The notes under the pieces were generated by a model that worked only from the letters and a program-made list of their open reading frames with translations, was not told the origin of the DNA and made no database searches. Shown here piece after piece: positions 11,201 to 24,671 of a stretch of 64,000 nt of DNA. This DNA is from Stratiolaelaps scimitus. Taxonomy: Eukaryota > Arthropoda > Arachnida > Mesostigmata > Laelapidae. Positions within the stretch are counted from its first letter, which is position 1, and each line of letters opens with the position of its first letter. A program made the position numbers and the translations under genes. Where the stretch lies: contig JABWDB010000015.1 of the NCBI GenBank assembly GCA_019614645.1, positions 6,643,501 through 6,707,500 on the forward strand, read 5' to 3'.

Positions 11201-14200
11201 TCGTTGTTTCGTTTGCTGCGTGGTGGCGACGCCGCTGCCAGCCGTTGTGGGGCTTCTGAACCTTGTCACGAGGCCGACTGGCCCTTAGGCAAACCTACGA
11301 ATTTTTAAGCAAAGGCTCGTATCGGTATTCTAGCAGTGTCTACACACCTACCTATCTGCCAACTTGGCGCCGGCGCTTAGCGATTCATTTCCGAGCAGAA
11401 GCCCACCCAATCGAGAACATCATCGCAGGCAGTCAGTGAAATCATGCCGGCAATTACCTCCTCGGCAGTCCTTTGCCGCCCAAGAATCATAGGGTACACT
11501 AGTGGATAGTAGCACACAGAACAATAATAGCCCAGGTGACGAAACGTCAACAGGGAGATCGCATGCCGAGCGTATTACGCGACCAAAGGACGAATTCAAT
11601 CTCGAGAGTCGTATTGGCGACGTCCGTGAGGGCCACAGCGTTCGGGTTTGTTTGACAAACAGGAAGGTCCTCTCGCTCGTCCGCCAACAGCCTCTCGACC
11701 GACTTTGACAATGTGGTGGCTGGTTTGATTTTGGGAAAGTTCAGCCACCGAGCGGCTGGTGAAAGGCCCACGGTCGGCGAGCATTTGAATCCAGCCGTTC
11801 CCGCCGTATTGCCGTCGAGCGAAACGGGGGATTAGAGTCGGTTACGCTGATGGCACATAGAGTTAACAGGCTTGTTTATTTTTGATGGCCATGTTGTTTT
11901 CGTCCTTCACCATTTGTGGTGTACGTTTTATGCATAACGTCATATCTAAGCTATATGCAAATTCGGGGATCACGCATCGTCTAACGAAGGAAACGTGCCG
12001 TTCTGCAAGAACAAACATAATCTCAGCAAATCGACAATCTGGGCTGGACGAAACTCCAGTTAGTGGAAACGGTATTCGTCATGGTGGTATCACACAGCCA
12101 ACAATTCAATATCAATACTAATTGACAGTTCACAATAGAATTATGTATATGTAATGCTTCTCCAATATGCATTATATATTGGAGAAAAAATCGCATTTTA
12201 GCAAAAAAAAGCTACTACTCTCCACCAATGATCAAACAGGCCAACCGATCTGATGCTGCATTCACTCAAGAAGCAGCTATGAGGACAACGGGGTAGAGTG
12301 GGCCGGTTACGCCGGATGAACTCGTTGTGAGAAGTGTGCAAGCGTCAACTGGCCCGCCGCAGGGCTCCCTCACCATTCCCGAGCATCTTGAGACGGTCGC
12401 CTAACGTTTTCAGACCAACTCTCCGTGAACATTTGACGTCCACAGTATTTCCGTTGCATTGCTGGCGGACAACCCCTTTTAAATGGCGGACAACCCCTTT
12501 AAATGGCAATGTGCAACGGTGGCGATCGAACCCGTGCACCGACTAAGCGTCTTCTTCGGTTGCACGGCGCACACGAACGCAGAACACCACCACTCGATGC
12601 CTGCGCATTCGCCTGAAACAAACAAATACGGATATAGTCGCCAGCTTAAACAACAGGGGTAAAAGCATTCTTCTACGATCTCGGGTCCCTCCTCACTATC
12701 GTCGGCTGTAAATCTGACTGTAATAGCTTCGTATTGATAGCACTGCCATTGTGTGCGTCTGGCTATTTCGTCGTCTGTTGCAATCCATCGAGTTCGGTTG
12801 CCCAACACCAGAAGCACCGCAAGCCGAACAAGCACGAGAGAGACAAACACTCACAGACGGTATCAGCACAACGAAGCCAACAGGCAAAAACCAATGCCAA
12901 CTGCTGCGATGTCGTCGCGGCGAACTGTCACGGCTCGGTGTGTTCGGCGGTGAGCCGCCAGTTCACTGGCAGATTGTGGCTGTGTCATGTCGCTAGTCTA
13001 GTTACCATTGTCTGACCCCGTCTGCCATGGCCATATAGATACAGCATGCGACAGGCCTTCATGCATATGCAGACGGATTACGATTCTGGATGGGTTTCTG
13101 CCGCGTCTGGCGCCGAAGGCTAGATTTGTAAAGGCTGGTAAGGACGTTGCACTGCAGGACATTGTGCAGGTCGTGCAGGGTACAGCGGCCGCCTTCTCGG
13201 CCAAGAGCAGCCGAGAGCTAACCTACACAAGTCCGCCCAGTTGAGCTGAAATGGGGCCTTATGAGATTATAGACTCCTGTATACCATGATTCTGCTTGTT
13301 CTTCGACGACAGGGACAAGAACGACAGCGACACCTAACAGCATGGTTTTTATGGCATATTAAGTGATATATATATATATATATATATATATCAGTGACCA
13401 CCACCAGTTTAGCGATGGAACATCGTTTCGGCACCGTGCGCGGAAACGCATCCATGACATGACATGATCACGCTGTACGAGATAATCACTAGCGTAGTTC
13501 ATCTCGGTCTACACGAACATGTGTTAATAGCAGTAGGCGCTTAGGCAATCAAGCCGCATGAGTAAACATGAATATATGTGATTATAACCACTGTCATTGT
13601 TAGTCATCTAATCACGATCAAGGTAATGATTGTATCATGTTCGATTAATTCCCGTCGTTTCGCTCAAGCACCAATCAATATCGGCCAGTCAATCTTCAGT
13701 GGCAATTGAAAATACATCGATCATAGATATTATTATCTACCTGTGTGTCAACAACTGTGTTGTCTGTTAGACTCGCCACGCAAGGCCATTCTACAATATA
13801 TAGGCTAGGTACCGTCGGCGCGAATCAGGGATCTTTCAGGGATTGATTTGCCACCGTCGTCGAGTGGGCACGCCCAATGCGATGATACGGTCGAGATACC
13901 GGCGTCGAACTTCGGACACCTCGTGCAATGCTTTGCAGGGTTCGGGGACGCGGGGCCATGGAGGTGATAGCTGTTTGAGGCGGGGGAGGCAAGGCAAGTT
14001 AGATAGAGTCGATAAATTCCACGGGGTAGCCGCCCCCTTGAGCAAGTCCCCGTTCCCCACGCGGTTTGCTCCACCGTCGAACGCTTCGGCCTTTGCAGGG
14101 GTGGGGCCCACAATCGTAAACTGATCGCCGTCGGCCGGGCGACTCAGTCTGGTAGTGGTTGCACAGATGTAGAAACCAACCCGGCGAGTTGCTGTGGGTA

Positions 14201-14490
14201 GCGGACGCCTGTGTATCGTCCCATGGGACCGTAACGGTGTTGCTCGAGAGCGGAACACAATAGGCATTATGGAATGGGCGTTAGAATCGGGTTTCTTTTC
14301 TGTTACTCTATCTGCATCGGAAAGAAGATGTTGGTATGACGCTTTGTGTCTAGTTATAATAAGTAACGGATGTGGCCGTGAAGGATTAGTAGGATTATCT
14401 AAGCAAAACTGCTATGTTTCATAAACTATTATTTTTGTTATTATTGAAGTAGTGTGATATTATTACCTAATGATAAAGATAATAGTCTAA
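8300..14490. other. No recognisable gene; scattered microsatellites
   Basis: I found no convincing exon, RNA gene or intact mobile element. Contents seen: a (TA)n tract at 10,602-10,629 followed by CCAGGTAGT (10,646-10,654), a tandem duplication of about 21 bases at 12,463-12,506 (unit GGCGGACAACCCCTTT), a (TA)n tract at 13,365-13,391, and several medium reading frames (11,547-11,771 minus, 13,008-13,244 plus, 13,836-14,267 minus) with protein-like composition but no family I recognise. Confidence 0.45.
12463..12506 (+). repeat. Short tandem duplication
   Basis: Two adjacent copies of a 21-22 base unit beginning GGCGGACAACCCCTTT and continuing TAAAT, differing by one T. This is a simple local duplication. 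Confidence 0.8.
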
Positions 14491-14495
14491 TTACC

Positions 14496-14651
14496 GATAC
14501 GAATCTTCTTACAGATAGCAAATATATATATATATATTTGCTATCGAAGATTGGTATCTGTTAGCCCACGGTACTTTTAAGGCACCTGGTATATCTATAT
14601 ATATATATAGATACCGGGCGCATATTGCCGATACCAATCTTCGATAGCAAA
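14496..14651. repeat. Composite nested inverted repeat with (TA)n cores
   Basis: A perfect 22-base arm at 14,537-14,558 (TTTGCTATCG...GGTATC) is the reverse complement of 14,630-14,651. Between the arms lies an inner near-palindrome, CCTGGTAT...(TA)n...ATACCGGG (14,586-14,617). A third, imperfect copy of the right arm lies to the left at 14,496-14,522 (GATACGAATCTTC...GATAGCAAA), separated from the first arm by another (TA)n. The transcript would fold into a long hairpin; as DNA it could extrude a cruciform. A MITE-like origin or palindromic AT-repeat instability are the two explanations I favour. Confidence 0.85.
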
Positions 14652-17358
14652 TCGCGTCGTCTGAACTTCGTCTGCATCCTTTATTTGGAAAACGTTCTTC
14701 TCTTTGTTCGAATACGCAATCAAACATAAGCTGCTAGAAATGAGAAGTATCCCATCGTAGTATCCCATTAGCCTCGGTAATGATCTGCCCGCGCATTTGG
14801 CAGCATGCAGCTTCCAAACGGTTCGAGCCGCTCGAGGTTCACGTCGGCCGTTTCGATGCCACCTACGGAACAGCCTGCGTTCGTGTGGGAGCCGATGGAC
14901 CTAAACCGTCTCACAGGATGTGATCGTTCGACTTAATCTAGACGATCCCGTCACACTTGACCACGTCCAAGTCATCTTCGTAGCAAACAAACGACATCAT
15001 CCCCATCGCTTGGACATTATCTAACGCCCAACTGACATCCCATCGCAGCTAATCCGAATCCAAGCGTATAGTGCATATTATACTATATGATATGACTCAA
15101 AGGATTATTAATTCCCCCCTAATCCGCCCCCGTTACGGCGGCATTTCCCATTGGAGGCGCGTACGACTTTGCACGCCGGCCTCGCTAGCGCGCACCCCGA
15201 GGCCCGTCTACTGACGCCCTAAGCTCATACCCTCTGTCGCTAACGGCTCCGTTCATCCGACCAGACTCGACGGGGTTCGTCTGTGTCTGTTCTCTTGGAA
15301 GTGTTCATTTCCGTCCAGCCGCGGAAATGCCAGCTGATGCCGTCTGCCCCGCCGCCTCCACTGCGACGGAGAAGTCGCGAGTCAGAGAGTCAGTCCCTTT
15401 TGTCCCACACGAGGTCCCTCCCGCACCAGTTTCCCCTACCGCCCCTTGCCTCCGTCTGCCTCATGCCAATGTGCTTTACGTTTTCCGACCGACCGACCGA
15501 CGATACCAAGCAAGCAGGCAGGCAAGCGAGCGAGCGACGGACAGGCCGTCACCGCCGGCAGCACGCCTTTGTCCCTGACTGACTCGCCTGCTAGCTAGCC
15601 CACTGCACTATGGGGAGCAGAGGCGGTGGCGATGGTAGTAGTGACCCGCACGACCCCCCAACACGACCATCTCTCCCGTCAGCCCTGCTCTCCGACGCCT
15701 TTCCTGGCAACGCGCGCGCGCCCCCTGCGCTGCACTGTCTGGCCCAGCCGGCTGAACAACACGGCAAGCTACTGTCCCGGCGCAGCTGAAGCCTGCAGCG
15801 CAGTTACGTGGCGATGGACGAGATGTGATTGTGGGTGGTAAATATATATATATTCGCACGACGCTTTTGCGGCAACTGAAAATATCAGAGCGGCCCAGCC
15901 AGTCGGACAGACAGATCTTCCCGAGCGAGATTCTGCCCGTGTCCCCTCATCATAGCTGAAAGGGGACGTTATTGCCAGCGCATGATGCTCCGGCATCCCG
16001 TCGAGCAGACGGGTCTCCTTCGGAGTCCTGTTCCACGCGACGAGCGCAGCGAGCGCGAAGCGAGGAGACTACTGGGACCCTGGCCCCGTTGTTTGAACGG
16101 AGCGGGACACGAGTTTCGTGGGCAAAAGGCCTGTGACTGTAAAACCCGGGAAAGCGTGAAAATGCGGAAACCGCGCGAAGCGGCTTGCGGTGACGCACCG
16201 ACGTCCGCCGAAGGGCCACACATCGACTGTTCGTGGGTAACAGCGCTAGCAGTAGCAGTATATATAGTCGTGTTAGATTAAGCATAATTACTTATGACTC
16301 AAAGCTGGGCAACAAACACATTGGGGACTGACAGTTGATTTGGCATACGGCGCGCAGCATACTGTAGCTATGATTATATATATTTGAAGTAGACCTTCCA
16401 GACGGTCGACCCCGGTGGCATGGCGCATTCGTGTGCGCCAAGCAATCGGAGTAGACTCGTAGATGCACGGGTTCTCTCCACATCGTCGTACATTTGCAAT
16501 TAAAAGGGGTTCGCCTTAGGAAGCAATGGAAGGCTAAGAGTCAGCCCAAAAACATTATTACATCTTTCAGGCTTCACTCATCCCCTATCATTGTTGCAAA
16601 TCACTGCTGCACAAAAAGGAACTGTTAACGTTATCAAATTAGCGTTCCACAACCGATACACAAGCCTCTCCCCGAAAGGGTGCTTATGCTGTGCGAACGT
16701 GTGCTGAGAAGAACAGCAATAACGCTACTGTGCCAAATTCACAATGCTACCCCTGCGGCACTCGTGGCCATATGGCGCCATAGTGCATCTCAAAGTGTAC
16801 CTACAAAGACACTAACGATTAATGAAATCCCTCTGCTTGTTGCCCACGATCAGAGCTACATGATTCCTCCTCCGCCACCATAGCAGTGCTCGCCTTTACC
16901 CTTCGTACGCGCAGTGGTCTGTATCCACTCGAACTGACTCATAAGATCTGCTTACGTAGCATTTCTCCGTTCGTTTTTTCGTGGCGGACCTTTCGAGCGA
17001 CTCGCACGCGTGGAACTCACTGGAAGGCCAGTTACGACACAGATTTCGGCCTTGAGCCTGGGAGTCGGCCTCCAGCAAGTCAACTTATCGACTGGCAGGC
17101 AAACCACCAGCGGACGCCAACGTTCCTATTTTAGCCTAAATGTCTCGTCCCGGTGGGCGGGCGCCTATATGTAATATGTAGTGACATTGATCGGGAAATG
17201 CTCTTGCCGCCTACGCTACAACGCGGTAACTGCAGCTTAAGAGATGTTAGCCGTGGCGATGGTATTAGTCGGAGTAAAAGCCTAAAATAGGAGAGATCCG
17301 GTTGATATTCCACCCACGAGTTATAATAAGGAGACGACACTGACGATGAAAAAAGCCA

Positions 17359-17404
<46 letters not shown>

Positions 17405-20400
17405 TTGGTTCCTACCTATTCCCTTGGTGAGGAGATATTATATATTACGAGGGTTTCCACCCTCCCTGATGAGTCTGCGCAGCAGTCGGTGAATGCGCGC
17501 AGAGAGAGCAAACGGATATTCGAAATTCGTCGTCTTAACGCGGATTGTGAGAAGGCCAATCAAAATCGTTTCTTTGCGTCCATCGAGTGAACGGAAGACG
17601 GCCATAGGAACAACATCTGGTACGAACAGCTCAGCTTGACCTACAAATGAAGGTACATTTGTTACGGGTACAACTAGCGACCCTCCGCCAGACCGCAAAG
17701 CCAACTAGGGGTGGGGGGGGAACACGGGTTTTAGTGAGTTTAAGAGTCTCACACTAGGTGGTGACAAGAGGCTGTTCTGTCACGCATGTGCATTACGCGT
17801 TCCCGAAACCCCCCATAAAAAAAAAATAAAAAAAAGAGACCGCAAAGCCACAGCCCGTTGCCGCATATGGCACACCATGCTACGGTTGGACGCGAAGCGC
17901 CGTGAGTGCCACTTCAGTCTCTTTTGCGATCTAGCAGCTAACCTCGTCTAATATTGCCCAATCATAGCTGCAAAAAGGGAAGTGACCCATGTGATTTCGA
18001 AAATGTTCCGCTTGCTTCTATCATGGGTTCTTGCGTCACGGTACGGTTGTCCGGGCGCCCGTAAGAAATAGTGTCCCAAAGACGTATGTCCTCTAGTAGC
18101 GGCCAGTATGTACAGCTCTCTGTATGTACAGTTTGTGCTATTTCTCTGGTGTTAGCGTAGGTAAACCTTCGTTCACCGCAATTAGCGTGCCACTATGAGA
18201 TGTACTTGCACAATCGATGCAAACTACACAATCACGCAAAGCACATGGTTATATCATAATTAGGTTTAATTGCACTGCGGCACTGCCTACTGTGTATATT
18301 GGTACGATGTGCTCGGGAAGCCAGCAGGTCAAGATAACCAACAGCTCATATCCCCACGTCCGGGAATGTTGACTGGTTTAAAAAGAGAATGTCCTCCCTT
18401 CTCGTGCTCGTGGTTAGGTGACCAACGCAAGATCTCAACCAGAACAGGACCAGCCCTTCTAGGTTTGGAAGACGGTGCAAGTAAAAAGAAAGGCCGCAAC
18501 AGTGGCCAACAGAGATATGGACTCAAGGGGAAGAGGTGTTGTTCGAGCCTGAAAATGGGAGGGGGGGAAGGCCACCCCGAAGATAAAATGACTCTCGAGG
18601 ACAAAAGCCTAGACAGGCCACCGCCCCTTGCTAGACCTTCCTGGCTCCCTTCTCCGTGCTTCACTATATCGTTGTTCCGCAACGGAAGCTGCCCCGCCGA
18701 CCTCCGCAGGGAGTTGACGACCACAAAATGCGGCGTGCAGCTTCATAGTCGGCCGTGTAGTAGACACAGCTTCCGGCGGCTAGAGGGTGAGAGCGGGCGG
18801 GGTCCATAGAAGCCTCACAGAATACAGTATAATAGTCAGCCAACCGCAAATGTGCAAAGGATAGCGCTGGAGCTCCGGGCCGTGCATCTTGTACGCCTGT
18901 CCACTGCTCTGCTACTGCTTCCCCCGAAAAGGTAATCTCGACTACGAGGAGAGGTGGAACATTCCGTCGCTATTGTACATAGTGCTCAGCCTAGGTATGT
19001 AGTGACGTATGTAGAAGTGTCTGCTGATCTGAACGCGAGATGCGTGTATAGCCTCATTCACATAGTGGTTTTTCTTTCGACGCTTTCGTTGAAGCCTGTC
19101 AACACCCTCTCATGTCCTCGCCATACGCGTTGTTCGCGCTGTAGGAGGACAACGGGTATAGTGTGTGTGTGTGTGTGCAAAAAATGCTAAGTATACAATA
19201 GGGCGAAAGAAAAAATCACTGCTCGACACATTCATCACGCCGTGTGAAAGGTAGCAGACCTGTTATCTGTGCTACGATCGTCTGCTCTTCGTAGATCGTC
19301 GTCCGGGCCCAGGTATCCGCTTCGAGGGAACTATCGAATTGCATGGCAAATGGACGTCCATGGAGCCTGTCATAGCATACCTCCTGTCAAACCAACTACG
19401 TCAAACACTCGGGCGCGTCCTTGCCGTGCACTGCGAGTCGTTTATGTTGCGTAGAAGGGAAGGTATAAAGCGAGAGAGAGAGAGAGAGTCGACGTTGGAG
19501 TAACGTACTGATCACAGTAATACCTGAGGCGCAGAGACTCAGACGAACATTGAGTATCGCCGCCTCGCGGTGGCCATTGGCGTTTCACCCGTTCAAACTG
19601 TTTTAGCCGTCCAGATGCCTAAAGGGGGGGAGAGAGAGAGAGAGAGAGGATATCTGCACACGCCAACTATATCGATGCGCACGTAATACCACAGTGCGTG
19701 CACAATTGCAACGTTGGCGTATCGCTGGCGGGTTCGACACATAAAGCGAATGGGGCTCGATTCTTGGTCTGTAGATAAGTGGCGTTTTGGTAAATTGGAG
19801 AGAGGTGTACGGAGAATACAGTGAGAGAGAGAGAAAGATCACGCATGAAACGGACGAGGAGTAGGGCGCTGGGGGGCAGGTCCGTTCGGTAGGCCCTGTG
19901 CTGGTACCGCTACTCTGATGCGCGTGCGTTCTCTCAGAGATCATTCTCTACCTCTCTCTCTCTCGTTCTCTATGTTTGCCCATCGTAGGAACGACCTACG
20001 TCTGTTCGATCTTGTTGGATTGGTGGAGGAAACTGCTTCGCGACGGACACGACCAATGGGTGGTCATCCGCCGACGGCGCCCCGGTCTCGTGGGCCGCTG
20101 CTTCATCGCGAGTTCTTCCGAGATCTGGAGTGGTCCTCTTTCGTTCGGCTGGCCATCGAATGCCCAACCGACCGAGTCCAGTCGTCCTGCACACCCAAGT
20201 CCACTCGCTCCTCCGAGTTCCTATGGCGGGTACTTGCAATTGTTGAATAATTTGCGTCGTCCGCTCGATTTTTGAATGACTTCCTTTTCTCTTTTTCCTT
20301 CGGGGAAGCTGGCGACTGCAGCACGAGTTCTCTTCTTTTGGCGTACTCCACCCCACAACCCCCGAGCAGCCAACCCCCCCCCGACGTCCACTATATCCCC

Positions 20401-22735
20401 ACGTTGGCCTCGAATGGCCGTCAGTCTTGCCCGTGCTATTTCCTCCCTTCAGCCAGTAGTGGAGTCGAGTCGACTATCCCGACGACGGGGACGCCAGGTC
20501 AGTCACTACTCACTCCATCGCGTATCAAGGAGAGTACGGGGCAGGGAGAGCGGGAGAGTACTTGGAAGGGAGGTTTGACGGAGGCTACTGGGTTCCTTCG
20601 ATGCTTTTGCCAGTATTGGTGGGTTCGAACTTGGCCTGACTGACGACACACAGCGCTGCTGAATAGGCATTGGTTTAATCGATACAAATGGGTATTGTCT
20701 TCGTATGCGCACGATAATCATCGCAATGCAAATCCTATACATTTGTGCAAAGTCTTTGCAACGGTTCTCGCCGCTGAGTCTTCGTTTGTCAATCAATCGT
20801 TTGTATTCTCAGCAGAGGTATACAATAAGAAATATACGTATAGGACGGCGTAACGCGTTATTGCATTGAGATAGTCATACTGTAACGAGTCTGTCAGTGA
20901 CGTACGTTTTATATTGAATTGGCCGCATTCTTCCTATTATTACTTTCACGAAACGCTGCCCACACGACCGCGCCGCCGTCGCCTATCGACGAATGCATCC
21001 GCAGGTTTTATTAGCTAAGCTTTCAGCCAATTAAAGGATTAGTCAATGTAAAAATACGAGCAACGACGACAATGGCAGCAAGCCATACACTTGTTATTGT
21101 TTATATGGCCGTATATTGCCGTGTAGTTCGTTCTTTGTTGTACCTATTTCGTCCTCTCCTTTGTTATTGTTGTTGTTGCTGATGCTGCTGCGTCTCAAAT
21201 GGTATGAATGTCTTGTTTTGCTGCTGCTGCTGCTGTGCGTATGCACTCTCGTTGATTATGTCCGGTCTTCGTTGTCGCCGCGCTCGTGACGTCTATCCTC
21301 ATGTCTATCTCTGAACAACAAGCGACTTCTATATATATATATATATCGTGTAGGCCGCTTCCACCGCGACCCACGGCTCGCGCTGTGCCTCAAAGGTGGC
21401 TACGGGCCTCTCTCCGGAGGTCGGGTGGCGCGCCAAAGGCAGGGGCCTTCCGTTCGGATGACGGTTTTTTTCTCCCTTGCCCAAACGCCACTTGTATGTT
21501 TATGTCTATTATATACTCGAGCTCACGTGCGCCGCTACGCTCGGGGCACCGGCGGATAAAGCTTCTTCGGTGGAAAGTGGGTACTACCGATGCTGCCGAG
21601 TCTGCTCCACGAAATCCCATGACTCCTCTGTAGACGTGTTTCCGTATGTGTGCCAGCCACTTTCTGTTTCCCGCAGGCGTTCGTGTCCTTCCTTCTCTCG
21701 GACCTTTTTTTTCTCTATGCTGTGTATATGTGCGAATGTGCGTCTTTTGTCAGAGGTGGTGAGAGAGACAAGGAGAGAGAGAGAGGTTGAACCCCGTATG
21801 CGTAGAGGGAACCAATGCTCTCTCTCTCTCTCTCCCTTACATGACGCTCCATTGCAAGTCGTTCTTGTCGTTCTTCCACTCGTTCCCCGACAACGAGTTC
21901 AGGCCAACGAAAAAGCAACGACCCTCCTGTGAGCAACTTTGCCATTTAGAACTGCTGCGCTGCTAGCGAATAGCGCAAGCCGCCATAGGAGACGCTGGAG
22001 CCGGTGGCGTTCTAGCGGCGATGGGATCCGGTAAACCGGGTTGCCGCTAGCAACTGGGCTGAGCTGGGTGGCGACTGAAACTAGCTAGCGTGCCTGCCGA
22101 AGTGCCACGGCGTTTCTACTTGCTTCGCCCGTCGGTTTAGCTCTGCAGACATTTGGGTTGGCTTCGGCTGGCGCTGAGCCGGCCCGGTAGAGGTCCTCCA
22201 CTGTGGAGGAGAGAGAGCACAGCGAGCGGGGAACGCGTTCAGAGGGAGTTTCGCGACGGTGGCCCAACCAGTGTATCCTTCCTTTTGAAGGATACGAAAG
22301 AACGGTGGAGGGTGTCATTGAACAATCCGGAGGGCGTCGAAAGGAAACAAGAGCATGCTGATAGCGCTGCAGAAACGGCGCTAACAGATGTACATACGTA
22401 CAGAAGGCATGGGCGAACGAGAAAGAGATCGACGCATGCGGCCGCGCGACTTATAGGGAATGGATCCGGATGACGAACGGAGAGAACTGGGCTTCTGCAA
22501 TGTTGCGAATGCACGGAAGCGACTGCAGCTTACTGACCTTTGCAGGACTCCTCACAGGGTGCCTAGGGTCGTCACACCGCAGACGGCTGAAGGTGCTGGT
22601 GGAGATGGCGAACATAACAGCGATGATGACGGAACATGAATAATAACCGATGACGGTTGGCGCCGTCAGAACGAACAAACTCAAAGGGCATTGTACGAAT
22701 TTGCTTTAAGTCGTTGACCAACATTGCCACTTTTG
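14652..22735. other. No recognisable gene; GC-rich blocks and microsatellites
   Basis: CpG-rich blocks (about 15,280-16,280, 18,300-18,830, 19,900-20,650, 21,350-21,950 and 22,090-22,480) yield overlapping reading frames on both strands without domains. AT microsatellites occur at 15,840-15,853, 17,359-17,404 and 21,331-21,346, and (GA)/(CT) runs near 19,473-19,488, 19,627-19,648 and 21,817-21,834. Short (GTT)/(GCT) trinucleotide runs lie at 21,165-21,235. Nothing here can be assigned to a gene. Confidence 0.45.
17359..17404. repeat. (TA)n microsatellite
   Basis: An almost uninterrupted TA dinucleotide tract with one GT interruption near its middle. Confidence 0.97.
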
Positions 22736-22741
22736 TATACA

Positions 22742-22742
22742 C

Positions 22743-22769
<27 letters not shown>
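22742..22769. repeat. (TA)n microsatellite
   Basis: A pure TA tract followed by GTAGTGATTGG; the 7-base sequence TGATTGG is repeated in inverted form (CCAATCA) about 20 bases further on, so the 3' flank can form a small hairpin. Confidence 0.9.
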
Positions 22770-22774
<5 letters not shown>

Positions 22775-23549
22775 ATTGGTATACAAATACGTGCCAATCA
22801 TTATATAGGTTTAGGGCAACAATTACGTTAGCGCAGTACCAAGTATTCCGATAGAAACCGCAACCCAACGGTCATCTACAAGCGAGCTCCACCTTCATAC
22901 ACCTAAGTTTCGGTGGCAATTTCGCCGAAGTAACAACCGCGTTTGGCTGAGTGTCTGCGTAGATGCATGCATACGAGTGCACAAGTACTTGTGGGTTCGC
23001 TTCTGTCGTGTTTGTGAAAAGCACGAGCAGGAACTGTTAGACACGGGGTAGGAATCTCCATTGCTTGCATTGCTCTGGCCTATACACCTGTCCAGCATGA
23101 CACAGCTGGCTGATGTTTCGCCGTACTTCGGCGCCGTGTACGAGCTCTGCGCGAGCACACTCGAAGCGAGCCAAATGCAAATGTACGTACAGAGAAATAA
23201 GGGATGCAACACCAAGCAACCGCGGCATACAGCGAGCGTGCGGCGCGCACACAGGTACACCCGCGGATACAGTCGGAATGACTGGACGCCTGAGCCCCGA
23301 GAGGTTGCCAGAGGCATCCTCCGGCAGGCAGGCAGGCTCCGAGCGACTGTCTGCAGTGGTTCTCGAAGGCTTCGGGAGCTGATTCTCGACGCGATCCGGC
23401 GATCTCCAGCTTTGCCGGATACGACAGCGGCCAGCATAGAGTAAAGGTGGGCAGAAAGGTCGAGTCAGCGGAAGCCAATTCCCAATAACATGGAGAGCGC
23501 GCGCGCGAGAGAGAGACAGAGAGAGAGATATGAAGAATGCGGCTTGCAC

Positions 23550-24074
23550 ACGCTCCCGGAAAAGTGAACTGAATGAGGGAGCCCATGTCGCGGTCTGGGC
23601 CCGAGAACCGGAGTGGGCTGGTCGGCGGGTTTTCTCCGCTGTTCGTAGAAAAAACGCAACAGCCAGCTGAGCGGGCGTTCGGCATAGGAACGAGGGGGAA
23701 GCTTGGTACGAGTGTTGTTGGTGTTTGTAGCTCGATGGAAGCATATGTCTGATGCTGTTGGAGGCCATATAGTTGCGGAGTGGATTTAGAGAAAGCGGCG
23801 ACACCTCCGGCATTGTGGTGGTGGTGGTGGTCCCCCGCCAAAGCCGGTAGTGACGAGGCGACGGAGGTAATAGTGGGAGGGGGAAAGCGGTTACGGAAGG
23901 AACGGGGATGGTCTTGCCCGGCGTGGAGTACCTCGTCGCTACCCTGGTCACAGTAGCTGCTGTAGCTGTTCTTGTCCTCGTCGCCGTAGTCGACGGCGCT
24001 TGTTCCTTTGTTCAACGCTGACAGCGGTATACGGCGCGAGTCAGCCGGTGGCAGTGCCGGAGAGTTGGCGGTAC
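23550..24074 (-). CDS. Candidate minus-strand exon, unidentified protein
   Basis: An open frame on the minus strand from a possible acceptor (TTAGCAG, cut before 24,074) down to a (CT)n tract near 23,535. The first third is coding-like, with mostly C/G third positions and a polar acidic peptide (motifs DYGDEDKNSYSSYCDQGSDE and RNRFPPPTITS). Further down it becomes low-complexity (five His, then Gln/Thr/Pro-rich). No domain or family is recognised. A weak donor GTGTGC lies near 23,550. If real it belongs to a separate gene lying opposite the upstream part of caskin; a GC-rich chance frame is the alternative. The frame continues into low-complexity sequence on both sides, so the boundaries are provisional. 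Confidence 0.3.
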
Positions 24075-24138
24075 CTGCTAACTTTGGGACAACCACAATG
24101 CCGAGAGAATGCATGACTTGAGCATAGACATGAACACA

Positions 24139-24198
24139 CACATATATATATATATATATAAAGCGAGAGAGAGAGAGAGAGAGGGAGAGAGAGAGAGA
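24139..24198. repeat. (TA)n followed by (GA)n microsatellite
   Basis: A TA tract (about 24,141-24,160) passes directly into GA repeats (to about 24,198). The same TA-to-GA junction is seen at 56,707-56,774. Confidence 0.95.
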
Positions 24199-24652
24199 CG
24201 GCAGATCCTGGTGGCAAGATCGTCCTGAGTGTAAATAAACGGAGCGAGAAAAGGGTAGAACGAGTGGAAAAGGCCTGGAGACACTCGAAGCGGACACAAC
24301 AATACACTGCTACCCAACACCAGCTGAAGGAGGGGTGCTGGCGCGTAGACGAGCGCGCACACAATTACACGCTCGGCACACAGACCCAGTCACACTTACA
24401 ATGTACCGTAATATAATACAATAGGGGGATCGTCTGAAACGTCTCGAGTATAACATCGTGTAACAGTGCGGGTGCAGGGGGGGTTACGGCCGGTGTGACG
24501 CCGCTGCAGAATCACCGGCAGGAATCTCACGAATTGGCGATGGAGGCTGACGGTGGTGGTGGTGGCGGTAGCAAAGAAAGCAGCAGACATGAGCCAGACG
24601 TGGTGTAGTGGGTGCAGCAGCGGTCGGCGTTCTAAAGCCTCGCAAGCACGGC

Positions 24653-24671
24653 TGGGGGGGGGGGGGGGGGG
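24653..24671. repeat. Poly-G tract
   Basis: A run of about 18 consecutive G on the plus strand, with further runs of G near 24,921-24,930 and 25,026-25,040. It could form G-quadruplex structure and is prone to sequencing error. Confidence 0.9.

Noticed and set aside
23080..24297. 405-codon minus-strand frame taken as one long protein
   Set aside because: Much of it is translated (GA)n and (TA)n microsatellite (SLSLSL, IYIYIY) followed by unrelated GC-rich sequence. Only the middle part is kept as a weak candidate exon.
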